From Frankiaceae bacterium (GTDB taxonomy: Bacteria > Actinomycetota > Actinomycetes > Mycobacteriales > SCTD01), in assembly GCA_016650445.1 (NCBI GenBank), contig JAENVS010000034.1, positions 1-64,000 of the forward strand: a stretch of DNA of 64,000 nt. The letters are read 5' to 3'. A program made the translations under genes and the position numbers. Under the pieces are notes generated by a model that saw nothing but the letters and a program-made list of their open reading frames with translations, searched no databases and had not been told where the DNA came from. Below, one piece after another: positions 34,012 to 40,987 of this stretch; position 1 is the first letter of the stretch, and each line of letters opens with the position of its first letter.

Positions 34012-35940
34012 ATGGCGAACGGGCAGGCGGTGCTTCCCTCGGCGCTGCTTGACGTGGGTGAGGTCGATCGGTTGACCGCCCGGTTGGAGACTCGCGAGGT
34101 CGATCGTCATCGTCAGCACGCCGAGCAGCTGATCGATGCGCTCGCCCTGGATGCTGTGTATGCCGATGCGGGGATGGCCTTGCAGACCGCTGCGGTGCTG
34201 GCGTTGACGTGGCACTGCTCGGAGCAGCTCGCGGCGGTGCGGTTGCATGAGGCGCACACGTTGCGTCGGCTCGGTGCGCTCGAGGTGATGCGCGACGGGT
34301 TGCTGACCGTCGAGCAGGGCCGGGTCCTCGTCGATGTCCTGGGTCGGGTCGACGACGAGGACCTTGCCGCCGGGGTGTGGGAACGACTCCGGGCCCGGCT
34401 CGAGCAGAACGCGCTGCATGGCGCGGTGCTGCCGCCGGCCCGCACCGCGGAGCTGCTGCGTCGCTGGCTGCTCGAGGCCGACCCGCAGGGCGCCATCGAC
34501 CGGCGCCGTGAGGCGGAGGACTCCACGGCTGACGTGGACCTTTGGCGCCGCGACGACGGGCTGAACGACCTGGCGATCCGCGGCCTGACCGGACCCAACG
34601 CGCAGGCCTGCGCGCAGACGATCCGGGACCATGCCGACCCGATCGGATCGCAGGACCAGCGCCCGGTCGGGCGGCGAATGCGCGACGCCGCGGTCGACCT
34701 CATCCTGGGCCGCACGACGCTGCCGTTCCCGACCGACCTGGTCGAGTTCGCCGCGGAGAACGGTCTTGTGGTGCCTGGCCGCTGCGGCCGACCGGGCTGT
34801 GGTTGCGCGCAGGGCCAGCCGGTCCCGTGCGGCGTCAACGTCCAGGTCCTCGTCCCGCTCACCTCCGCTCTCGGGGCCTCCGATGCGCCGGCGGAGCTGG
34901 TCGGGCAGGGCCCGATTGATCCGGACCTGCTCCAGGCGCTGCTGCTCGCCGACCCGGTCCTGACCAGGGTCTGGGTCGATCCCGACACCGGCACCCCCAT
35001 CGCCGTTGATGATCGGACCTGGACCCCCGGCCGCGCCGACCCCCAAGCCCTGCGTGACGCGCTGCTCGACATCGCGTCCGGCGACCCACCCACCGAACGC
35101 ATCCCGATCCATCCCGACGATCACCCACTGCCTGCCGAGCCGATCGCGCCCGACCCGGTCGACGTTGACCACGACAGCCATGGCTGCGGTCGGCACCGTG
35201 ACGGTCCGGCACCGCCGGACGACCTTGTCCTGGCTGTTGCTGCTCTCGGCGGCCCTGAGCTGCGCACCCACCCCCACCCCGCGGGCACCCCCGGCCCGTA
35301 CGTGCTGCCCCGGCGGCTGCGGCGGCTCGTCCTGGTCCGCTCACCGCGGTGTGAGTGGCCCGGCTGCGGCCGCCCCGCCCTGACCGGCAACGCCGCCGGG
35401 TGCGACGTCGACCACGACCTGGCCTGGCCCGCCGGACCGACCTGCGGCTGCAACACCGGGCCGCTGTGCCGCCGGCACCACCGGATCAAGCAGCTCGGCT
35501 GGACCAAGGAACGCCGACCCGGTGGGCACCTGTGCTGGATCAGCCAGACCGGCCGGCGCTGGCTGTCCCGCAACCAGCACCAACCCCCGACCCCGCCGGT
35601 CCGGCCACTTCCACCCGTGCCACGACCGCACCCCCTCGACGACCTGAGCGACCTGCAGCTGGTCGACGAGCTCTGGCACGCCGACCCCGCTGACTCGATC
35701 TTCGACACCTACCCGTTCGACCGTCCCACCCCTGAGGACATCGAACCCCTCGATGAGGACATCCTCGGCGCCCGCTACGACACCCGCAGCCTGTGGGCCC
35801 GCCTCGACGACCCCACCGCCGGGCACGAACCCCCGCCCACTCCGAGATCCACCGGACTACACGTAACCGGTCTCTCTGGTGGCCGACATTCCGCGGAGTC
35901 ACTGGCCCCCGGGAGTGATAGCCGGCTGCACGTTCGTTGA
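34012..35940 (+). CDS. DUF222 / HNH endonuclease-domain protein (13E12 type)
   Basis: The 642-residue protein has the actinobacterial DUF222 region in the N-terminal half (LALTWHCSEQLAAVRLHEA ... LTVEQGRVLVDVLG ... LDRRREAEDS-like). At about residues 445-500 it has an HNH motif with C-x4-C (CEWPGC), VDHDLAW, a further Cys pair, and PLCRRHHRIKQLGW. Zinc-binding and metal residues are all present. Such genes are abundant in actinobacteria and mycobacteria (13E12 repeat family) and are of unknown role, often multi-copy and mobile-like. The last residues extend into the toxin-antitoxin promoter, whose -35 overlaps the stop codon. Confidence 0.8.
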   Translation: MANGQAVLPSALLDVGEVDRLTARLETREVDRHRQHAEQLIDALALDAVYADAGMALQTAAVLALTWHCSEQLAAVRLHEAHTLRRLGALEVMRDGLLTVEQGRVLVDVLGRVDDEDLAAGVWERLRARLEQNALHGAVLPPARTAELLRRWLLEADPQGAIDRRREAEDSTADVDLWRRDDGLNDLAIRGLTGPNAQACAQTIRDHADPIGSQDQRPVGRRMRDAAVDLILGRTTLPFPTDLVEFAAENGLVVPGRCGRPGCGCAQGQPVPCGVNVQVLVPLTSALGASDAPAELVGQGPIDPDLLQALLLADPVLTRVWVDPDTGTPIAVDDRTWTPGRADPQALRDALLDIASGDPPTERIPIHPDDHPLPAEPIAPDPVDVDHDSHGCGRHRDGPAPPDDLVLAVAALGGPELRTHPHPAGTPGPYVLPRRLRRLVLVRSPRCEWPGCGRPALTGNAAGCDVDHDLAWPAGPTCGCNTGPLCRRHHRIKQLGWTKERRPGGHLCWISQTGRRWLSRNQHQPPTPPVRPLPPVPRPHPLDDLSDLQLVDELWHADPADSIFDTYPFDRPTPEDIEPLDEDILGARYDTRSLWARLDDPTAGHEPPPTPRSTGLHVTGLSGGRHSAESLAPGSDSRLHVR

Positions 35941-35972
35941 CATCGCGCCGGACTGGTACCATAATTCGGTAC
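35937..35972 (+). promoter_or_regulatory. Sigma-70-type promoter and palindromic operator of yefM-yoeB
   Basis: TTGACA (35937-35942) and CATAAT (35960-35965) are separated by exactly 17 bp, a near-consensus housekeeping promoter. GTACC (35956-35960) and GGTAC (35968-35972) form an inverted repeat flanking the -10. GTAC cores are typical of YefM-type operators. The promoter overlaps the stop of the DUF222 gene. Confidence 0.7.
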
Positions 35973-35989
35973 GAGTCAGAGGAGGTCCG

Positions 35990-36235
35990 ATGGTGATCAC
36001 GGCAAGCGAGGCGAGAAAGAACCTGTTCCCTCTCATCGAGCAGGTCAATGAAGACCGCACGGCCGTCGAGATCACCTCTCGCCGCGGCGATGCTGTGCTC
36101 CTCTCCCGCGAGGAGTACGACGCGCTGCAGGAAACAGCACACCTGCTGCGCGGACCGAAGAACGTGCGACGCCTCTTGGAGAGCCTCGATCAGGCGCTGG
36201 CCGGTAAGCGCGAGGAGCACGAGCTGCAGCGGTGA
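35990..36235 (+). CDS. yefM: YefM/Phd-family antitoxin
   Basis: This 81-residue protein starts MVITASEARKNLFPLIEQV and has the Phd/YefM fold (AVEITSRRGDAVLLSREEYDAL), where the N-terminus binds DNA. The C-terminal helix (LLRGPKNVRRLLESLDQAL) should wrap the toxin. AGGAGG lies 6 nt upstream of ATG 35990. It overlaps the toxin gene by 4 bp and probably autorepresses the operon at the GTAC palindromes over the promoter. Confidence 0.92.
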   Translation: MVITASEARKNLFPLIEQVNEDRTAVEITSRRGDAVLLSREEYDALQETAHLLRGPKNVRRLLESLDQALAGKREEHELQR

Positions 36236-36486
36236 GACTCGTCTTCACGCCACATGGCTGGGACGACTACCAGCACTGGGTGCAGACCGACCGAGCGACG
36301 CTCAAGCGGATCAACCGCCTGATCGAGGATGTCCTCCGCGACCCGTTCAATGGCATCGGCAAACCGGAACAGCTCCGCCACGTCCTGTCCGGCGCATGGT
36401 CGCGCCGCATCACCGAAGAGCACCGGCTCGTGTATCTCGTCGACGGCTACGACGTCGTCATCCTGCAGGCTCGCTACCACTACTAG
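36232..36486 (+). CDS. yoeB: YoeB-family mRNA interferase toxin
   Basis: The 84-residue protein matches the RelE/YoeB ribosome-dependent RNase. It has FTPHGWDDYQHWVQTD, the helix LIEDVLRDPF, GKPEQLRHVLSGAWSRRITEEHRLVY with the conserved Glu and Arg residues, and the C-terminal RYHY with the catalytic His-Tyr. Length and terminus are normal, so the toxin looks intact. The GTG overlaps the antitoxin stop (GTGA). A hairpin follows at 36501. Confidence 0.92.
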   Translation: MRLVFTPHGWDDYQHWVQTDRATLKRINRLIEDVLRDPFNGIGKPEQLRHVLSGAWSRRITEEHRLVYLVDGYDVVILQARYHY

Positions 36487-36500
36487 GGACGTCAGGGGGG

Positions 36501-36519
36501 AGCCGGTACATCACCGGCT
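36501..36519 (+). terminator. Hairpin after the toxin-antitoxin operon
   Basis: AGCCGGT (36501-36507) pairs with ACCGGCT (36513-36519) around a 5-nt loop, 15 bp after the yoeB stop. The stem is perfect but short. Confidence 0.45.
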
Positions 36520-36531
36520 TACCCTCGGCGA

Positions 36532-37014
36532 ATGCGTGCGTGCGGTGTGCTGCTCCTGCTCTTACTGAGTGCCTGCAACGTCGGCCGCTCTCCGTCCGAT
36601 CCTGTCACCGCAGAACAGATGGCGGCGCTGCACGCAGACCTCAAGAGCCGTCAGTTCCCGGAGCACTTCGGGCCAAGGCCGGGAGCCAACGTCACGGGAT
36701 GCGCCGAGCGCCGCCTTGGTGCCGAGCGTTCCGGCGGGCTGACGGTGGTCTACCTGCGCGTCCATTGCGGCTGGTGGCCGACTCGTTGCGAGGTCAGCAC
36801 CGCAGAGAGCGCTGGCGAGTCGGTCCCGGCCGTGGCGCATCTGCAGGGGGTGAAAGTCCAGCGCTGGCAGTTCCCGGGTGATGGCGACCTGTACAGCCGC
36901 GACATCAACGCTTGGTTCCCGAAGTCGCTCCGGGACGCGGCGACTTTCCCTGGCAACAGTTTTGTCGACGCGATGCAACGGGCAGCCCGGCAAGATGCGG
37001 GGTGTAGCGGGTAG
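36532..37014 (+). CDS. Putative small lipoprotein
   Basis: This 160-residue protein has a short signal with lipobox LSAC (VLLLLLLSAC). The mature part has four more cysteines (in TGCAERR, VHCGWW, TRCEV, DAGCSG) that could form two disulfides. It contains the stretches TVVYLRVHCGWWP and VKVQRWQFPGDGDLY. No family is recognised. The next gene starts at the base after its stop. Confidence 0.6.
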   Translation: MRACGVLLLLLLSACNVGRSPSDPVTAEQMAALHADLKSRQFPEHFGPRPGANVTGCAERRLGAERSGGLTVVYLRVHCGWWPTRCEVSTAESAGESVPAVAHLQGVKVQRWQFPGDGDLYSRDINAWFPKSLRDAATFPGNSFVDAMQRAARQDAGCSG

Positions 37015-37392
37015 GTGCCGCTCTTGCCCTACGCTCCGCCTGTGAGCGACCGAGGCGCCCCTGTGGCTACGAGGCGTCAACTCGCAGATGCGGGCTATTG
37101 GTTCGGCCCGCGAAGTGGCCGCTTGGGATGGGGCTGGACCCCTGTCTCCTGGCAGGGCTGGGCAGCGGTTGCGGTGGTCGTAGCAGTTGGTATCGCGGCC
37201 CAGATCGTGGGCCACGGTGAACGGCACGGCGCGCTGTATGTCGTCCCAGTCGTCGCGGCGGTACTCGGCGTCTGTCTCTGGAAGGGGACCGCTCCCGGCC
37301 CGTCAAAGCGCGCGACAAAGCAACTCCAGGAGATCGCCCGCCAACAGCAGCGGTCCCTGCCGTTGCGCGCGGTCACTGGCCATTACTGCTGA
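37015..37392 (+). CDS. Small membrane protein, unknown function
   Basis: This reading frame of 125 residues starts at GTG 37015, immediately after the preceding stop; GTG 37042 is an alternative. It has two membrane helices (about residues 46-66 and 73-90), a basic cytoplasmic tail (PSKRATKQLQEIARQQQ) and no recognisable domain. It could be cotranscribed with the lipoprotein gene. Confidence 0.5.
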   Translation: MPLLPYAPPVSDRGAPVATRRQLADAGYWFGPRSGRLGWGWTPVSWQGWAAVAVVVAVGIAAQIVGHGERHGALYVVPVVAAVLGVCLWKGTAPGPSKRATKQLQEIARQQQRSLPLRAVTGHYC

Positions 37393-37423
37393 TGCGGAGC
37401 GAGTGGTTGCGGAACACCCACGA

Positions 37424-37452
37424 AGCGGAAGTCCTCACGGTCGAGGACCGCT
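37424..37452 (+). terminator. Stem-loop between the small membrane protein gene and the IS element
   Basis: AGCGG with GTCCTC (37424-37436) pairs with GAGGAC and CGCT (37443-37452), with a 2-nt bulge. It lies about 30 bp after the membrane protein stop and before the IS target duplication, and is probably a terminator. Confidence 0.4.
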
Positions 37453-37457
37453 CGAGA

Positions 37458-37463
37458 GCTAGT
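37458..37463. repeat. Target-site duplication, left copy (GCTAGT)
   Basis: The 6-bp sequence GCTAGT directly abuts the left inverted repeat. The identical hexamer abuts the right end. The core CTAG is the known preferred target of IS481-type elements. Confidence 0.9.
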
Positions 37464-37485
37464 TGTACTGACCAGGCACGTTGGT
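37464..37485 (+). repeat. IS left inverted repeat
   Basis: Its first 12 bases, TGTACTGACCAG, are the exact reverse complement of the right end. The next 10 match at 7 positions. Confidence 0.9.
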
Positions 37486-37525
37486 CGAGGTCGTGTGACG
37501 ACACGATCTGAGTGATCTTGAACGG

Positions 37526-37587
37526 CGAAGACCTCCTGTCGTGAAGTGGAGCTGTCTAGGAACCGCTCCACGACCAGGAGGTCTTCG
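37526..37587 (+). promoter_or_regulatory. Long hairpin sequestering the transposase ribosome binding site
   Basis: CGAAGACCTCCTG (37526-37538) is perfectly complementary to CAGGAGGTCTTCG (37575-37587), and pairing extends 5 bp further inward past one bulged C. The right arm contains the AGGAGG Shine-Dalgarno sequence and reaches the GTG start. A transcript entering from outside would fold and block translation, whereas one starting between the arms would not. Confidence 0.65.
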
Positions 37588-38603
37588 TGTCCCACGCTAA
37601 CGCTGCCCTGACCCCGATCGCCCGCTTGAGGCTCGGGAAGCTCATCGTCCAAACCGGCTGGTCGATCAGCGCCGCCGCCGACTACTACCGAGTCTCGTGG
37701 CCGACCGCGAAGCGGTGGGCGGACCGATACCTCGAGCAGCAGCTGGTCACCGCCGGCCCGGTCGTGAGCAGCCAGTTGCAGGACCGTTCCAGCCGGCCGC
37801 TGCGCAGCCCACGCAAGACCCCGCAGCCGATCGTCCGCAAGATCGTGCACCTGCGCTGGAAGAAGCGCCTCGGGCCGGTAGCGATCGCGGAGAAGCTCGG
37901 TATGCCGCCCTCGACGGTCCACGCGGTCCTGGTCCGGTGCCGGGTTAACAAGCTCTGGCACGTCGACCGCCGGACCGGTGAGCCGATCCGCCGCTACGAG
38001 CACCCGCACCCGGGATCGCTTGTCCACGTGGACGTCAAGAAACTCGGGAACATCCCCGCCGGCGGTGGCTGGCGCTACGTCGGCAGGCTGCAGGGCGACC
38101 GTAACCGAGCAGCGACCCCCGACGCCGGCAAGAACAAATACCTCCAGCCCAAGCTCGGCCATGCGTTCATCCACAGCGTCCTCGATGACCACAGCCGGGT
38201 CGTCTACTCCGAGATCCACAACGATGAGAAGGCGCTGACCGCCGCCGGTGTATTGCGCCGAGCGACGGCCTGGTTCAAGGCCCGCGGCGTCCGCGTCGAA
38301 CGGGTCCTGAGCGATAACGGCTCGTGCTATCGAAGCCTGCTCTGGCGCGACACCTGCGCAGAGCTCAGCATCACGCACAAGCGCACCCGCCCCTACCGGC
38401 CGCAGACCAACGGCAAGATCGAACGGTTCCACCGCACCCTCGCCGAGGGATGGGCCTACAGCCGCCTCTACGGCTCCGAATCAGCCCGCCGCAACGCTCT
38501 GCCAGCATGGATCCACCACTACAACCACCACCGGCTCCACACCGCGATCGGCAAGGTCCCGCCCATCACCCGCTTAACCAACCTCTCTGGTCAGTACAGC
38601 TAG
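37587..38603 (+). CDS. IS481-family transposase
   Basis: This 338-residue DDE transposase has an N-terminal HTH region (WSISAAADYYRVSWPTAKRW), a second HTH-like part (GPVAIAEKLGMPPSTVHAVL) and an rve integrase core. The catalytic residues are Asp149 (HVDVKKLG), Asp243 (LSDNGS) and Glu279 (NGKIERFHRTL), with the D-x35-E spacing expected. The GTG start follows AGGAGG. The TAG stop (38601-38603) lies outside the element, inside the target-site duplication. The gene looks functional. Confidence 0.94.
   Translation: MSHANAALTPIARLRLGKLIVQTGWSISAAADYYRVSWPTAKRWADRYLEQQLVTAGPVVSSQLQDRSSRPLRSPRKTPQPIVRKIVHLRWKKRLGPVAIAEKLGMPPSTVHAVLVRCRVNKLWHVDRRTGEPIRRYEHPHPGSLVHVDVKKLGNIPAGGGWRYVGRLQGDRNRAATPDAGKNKYLQPKLGHAFIHSVLDDHSRVVYSEIHNDEKALTAAGVLRRATAWFKARGVRVERVLSDNGSCYRSLLWRDTCAELSITHKRTRPYRPQTNGKIERFHRTLAEGWAYSRLYGSESARRNALPAWIHHYNHHRLHTAIGKVPPITRLTNLSGQYS
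38577..38598 (-). repeat. IS right inverted repeat
   Basis: It ends CTGGTCAGTACA, the exact complement of the left terminus. It overlaps the last codons of the transposase gene. Confidence 0.9.
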
Positions 38604-38604
38604 T
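38599..38604. repeat. Target-site duplication, right copy (GCTAGT)
   Basis: It is identical to the hexamer at the left end. Its TAG serves as the transposase stop codon. Confidence 0.9.
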
Positions 38605-38612
38605 GGTCGCTG

Positions 38613-40172
38613 CTACCGGGTCAGGACGGGGACGTCGACCATGGCGTCGGACAGCGTCATCAAGCCCGGGACGCGACTGGTGGCGCCGCCGTACATCTCG
38701 GCGAACGGCGTCACGGCGAGGAACAGCTGCTGCCCGGCCGGCACCTTGATGGCCACGGCGGGAAGCTCGATCCGGCGAGGGGCAGCGGACACGGCGACCG
38801 CCTCCCGGAGCGGCAGCACGTTGCTGTCGACGATCGTCGCGTCCGCGGGCGACGTGCCCACGGCGAGCGCGAAGAAGGCGCGCGCATCCGGGGTGAGCGT
38901 CGTGACCTTCGCCCGGACGTACGGCGTTCCGGCGATGTCGACGGGTCCCGTGCCCAACGGCACGAACTGCGTCGGACCGGACGCTGCGACAGGGGCGTTG
39001 ATCGTCCCGGCGGAGTACGACTTGTTCTTGCCGAGCTGGGTTGTCTGCAGGCAACCGCCGTCCGGCGTGATGAGGGCGTAGCGGCCCTCGCCGGGAACGA
39101 TGCCCTTCATCTTTTTGAGGTGCACGTCGAAGAAGCGCACCTGCAGCGACGTGTAATCGCCCTTCCCGCCCTGCAGCTCGGTCGAGCACGGGTCGGTGCC
39201 GTCCTCGCCGAGCGCCGCAGGCTGGCCGGCGTGCGAGCCGCGCGGCAGCAAGGCCGGCAGCGCGTGCCCGCCGTGGAAGCCGACCACGACGCTGCGGGCC
39301 CGGGCTCGCGGCGTCAGTCCCGTGAGGTTCTTGAGCGCGTTGTTGAAGTTGAACAGGTTGTCGCTGATGCCCTGCCGGACGAGCACCGGGATGTCGAGAC
39401 GCCGGCCCTTCGCGATGTGGAACGCCGGCCCGTTGTTGGCGTAGAACGCGCGCTGGGACTCGGGGTAGCCCCCGGTTGCCGTCCCCTCGGCGAACGACTG
39501 CATCACGTGGTCGGGGAGCGCCTGTGACGGCTGTGCGACCGCAACCAGCACGGCCAGCCACTCGCTGCGCGGCACGCCCTGCGGCGCCAGCGCCTCGTTG
39601 ATGTCGAACCAGGTGTACTGCGGCGCCAGGGCGTCGAACCGGGTGCGGCCGGTGGCGGCGATCTCGCTGAACGCACCGACGTACTGGTAGCCGCCGCCGT
39701 ACGAGCCGCCGATGGCGCCGATGCGCGGGTCGCCCGGGCGGTCCTTGAGGACCCAGGGCTGCGCGGCTGCCAGGTCGATGAGCTTGCGGACGTCGACGCC
39801 CTCGACGTCGGGGTCCATCGTCTGCGCCTTGCCGCCGGAGTCCCCGAAGCCGCGCTGGTCGAAGGAGATGACGCCGTAGCCGTGCGACAGGTACGGCGCG
39901 AAGACCGCCGGGTCGGTGGTGCGGCTGCCACCCCAGCCGTGGCCCTCGAGCAGGATCGGGACCTGCTGCTTGGCGGTGGCTCCCGCCGGCTTGAACATCG
40001 TGTAGCAGATCTGCACCGGGCCGGGCGTGTCCGGGTCGCTGACGCTGGTCACGCAGCCGTCGGTGACGGTCGCCTCGGACTCGGCGGCAGATGACATCGG
40101 CGCGAGCAGCCCAGCCGTGACGGCGAGAGCGCTGATCGAGGCGTACAGCGAGGTACGACGCAAAGAAGCCAT
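38613..40172 (-). CDS. Secreted CocE/S15-type alpha/beta-hydrolase (X-Pro dipeptidyl-peptidase-like)
   Basis: This 519-residue protein has a signal peptide (LYASISALAVTAGLLAPMSSA). The hydrolase core includes ISFDQRGFGDSGG, the nucleophile Ser157 in GGSYGGG, an acidic residue in QGISDNLFNFNNA and His in HGGHALP. A C-terminal jelly-roll domain (about 370-515) follows, as in S15 peptidases and cocaine-esterase relatives. It has no sorting signal. A paralogue with an LPATG tail lies at 50543-52528. The substrate is unknown. The gene ends 14 bp from the IS right end. Confidence 0.82.
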   Translation of the reverse strand: MASLRRTSLYASISALAVTAGLLAPMSSAAESEATVTDGCVTSVSDPDTPGPVQICYTMFKPAGATAKQQVPILLEGHGWGGSRTTDPAVFAPYLSHGYGVISFDQRGFGDSGGKAQTMDPDVEGVDVRKLIDLAAAQPWVLKDRPGDPRIGAIGGSYGGGYQYVGAFSEIAATGRTRFDALAPQYTWFDINEALAPQGVPRSEWLAVLVAVAQPSQALPDHVMQSFAEGTATGGYPESQRAFYANNGPAFHIAKGRRLDIPVLVRQGISDNLFNFNNALKNLTGLTPRARARSVVVGFHGGHALPALLPRGSHAGQPAALGEDGTDPCSTELQGGKGDYTSLQVRFFDVHLKKMKGIVPGEGRYALITPDGGCLQTTQLGKNKSYSAGTINAPVAASGPTQFVPLGTGPVDIAGTPYVRAKVTTLTPDARAFFALAVGTSPADATIVDSNVLPLREAVAVSAAPRRIELPAVAIKVPAGQQLFLAVTPFAEMYGGATSRVPGLMTLSDAMVDVPVLTR

Positions 40173-40239
40173 GCCGGATCACTTCGCGCCCCGCCCGGAT
40201 TTTCCTGCAACGGCCGCGCAAACTCTGGCGACCAGTCCC

Positions 40240-40962
40240 TCAGCGGGTGTCGATGACCCGGAAGGCCTCGGCCAGCCTGCCCTCGGGGTAGCCGGCGGCG
40301 TGCGCGTTCATCCCGAGCCAGCCGCGCAGCATGCCGTCGAGGTCCTCCATGTGCCCGGTCTGTGACTCGTGCGCGAGGAGTGCCTCCACCTTGCGCGGGA
40401 AGACGTCGGTGACGTCGATGTAGCGGTTGGCACTCGCGCCGGTCGACATCACCCAGGTCTCGCCAACGGTCCACGCCTCGAGCCCCTCCTCGGCGAGCTC
40501 GAGATGGGTGAAGGGGTTGCGGGCATCGGGGTAGATCGCGGACATCGTCGCTTCGCCGGCGGCCAGGTGGTCCGGGTGCGAGGCGTGGATGCGCTCCCAG
40601 TTGCGCTCCGGCGACTGCAGCAGCACCCGGTGCGGACGCCGTTGCCGGATGACACGGCTGATGTCGCGCCGCAGGTCGAGGGTCACCTCGAGCTGCCCGT
40701 CCGGGTAGCCGAGGAAGACGACGTCAGCGACGCCGACCGCCTTCGCGGCAGCGCGCTGCTCCTGCTGGCGGATGCCGCCGATCTCACTTCGCGGTACGTC
40801 GGGGTCGAAGCCGCCGGCATCGCCGTCGGTGACGATGCAGTACGACACCTCGAGGCCGGCGTCGGTGAACGTGGCGATCGTGCCGGCGGCGCCGAAGTCG
40901 GCGTCATCGGGATGGGCAACGACGACGAGCACCCGCTCGACGACGTACTCGTTGTCTGTCAC
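40240..40962 (-). CDS. LmbE/PIG-L-family zinc deacetylase
   Basis: The 240-residue protein has the LmbE signature VVVAHPDDADFG (His17, Asp19, Asp20) and the downstream zinc ligand in HPDH (ASHPDHLAAGEATM). The general base Asp of AHPDD is present. Family members remove acetyl groups from amino-sugar conjugates. In actinobacteria these include MshB (mycothiol) and Mca. The sequence diverges from both at the termini, so no symbol is given. GTG 40962 is chosen, with a CACAAT -10-like hexamer 6 nt upstream. It is read in the same direction as the LVIVD protein gene downstream of 42421. Confidence 0.87.
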   Translation of the reverse strand: MTDNEYVVERVLVVVAHPDDADFGAAGTIATFTDAGLEVSYCIVTDGDAGGFDPDVPRSEIGGIRQQEQRAAAKAVGVADVVFLGYPDGQLEVTLDLRRDISRVIRQRRPHRVLLQSPERNWERIHASHPDHLAAGEATMSAIYPDARNPFTHLELAEEGLEAWTVGETWVMSTGASANRYIDVTDVFPRKVEALLAHESQTGHMEDLDGMLRGWLGMNAHAAGYPEGRLAEAFRVIDTR

Positions 40963-40987
40963 CCCGCCATTGTGCGGGACGGCCGGG

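Larger units (their letters stand above)
37464..38598 (+). mobile_element. Complete IS481-family insertion sequence (1135 bp)
   Basis: The element is bounded by inverted repeats that agree at 19 of 22 positions, with the outer 12 bp identical (TGTACTGACCAG). It is flanked by perfect GCTAGT duplications. It carries one intact transposase gene with a D-D-E triad. Intact ends, target duplication and open frame indicate a recent insertion. It lies between a small membrane protein gene and the 3' end of a secreted peptidase gene, 14 bp beyond that peptidase stop, without disrupting either. Confidence 0.93.
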
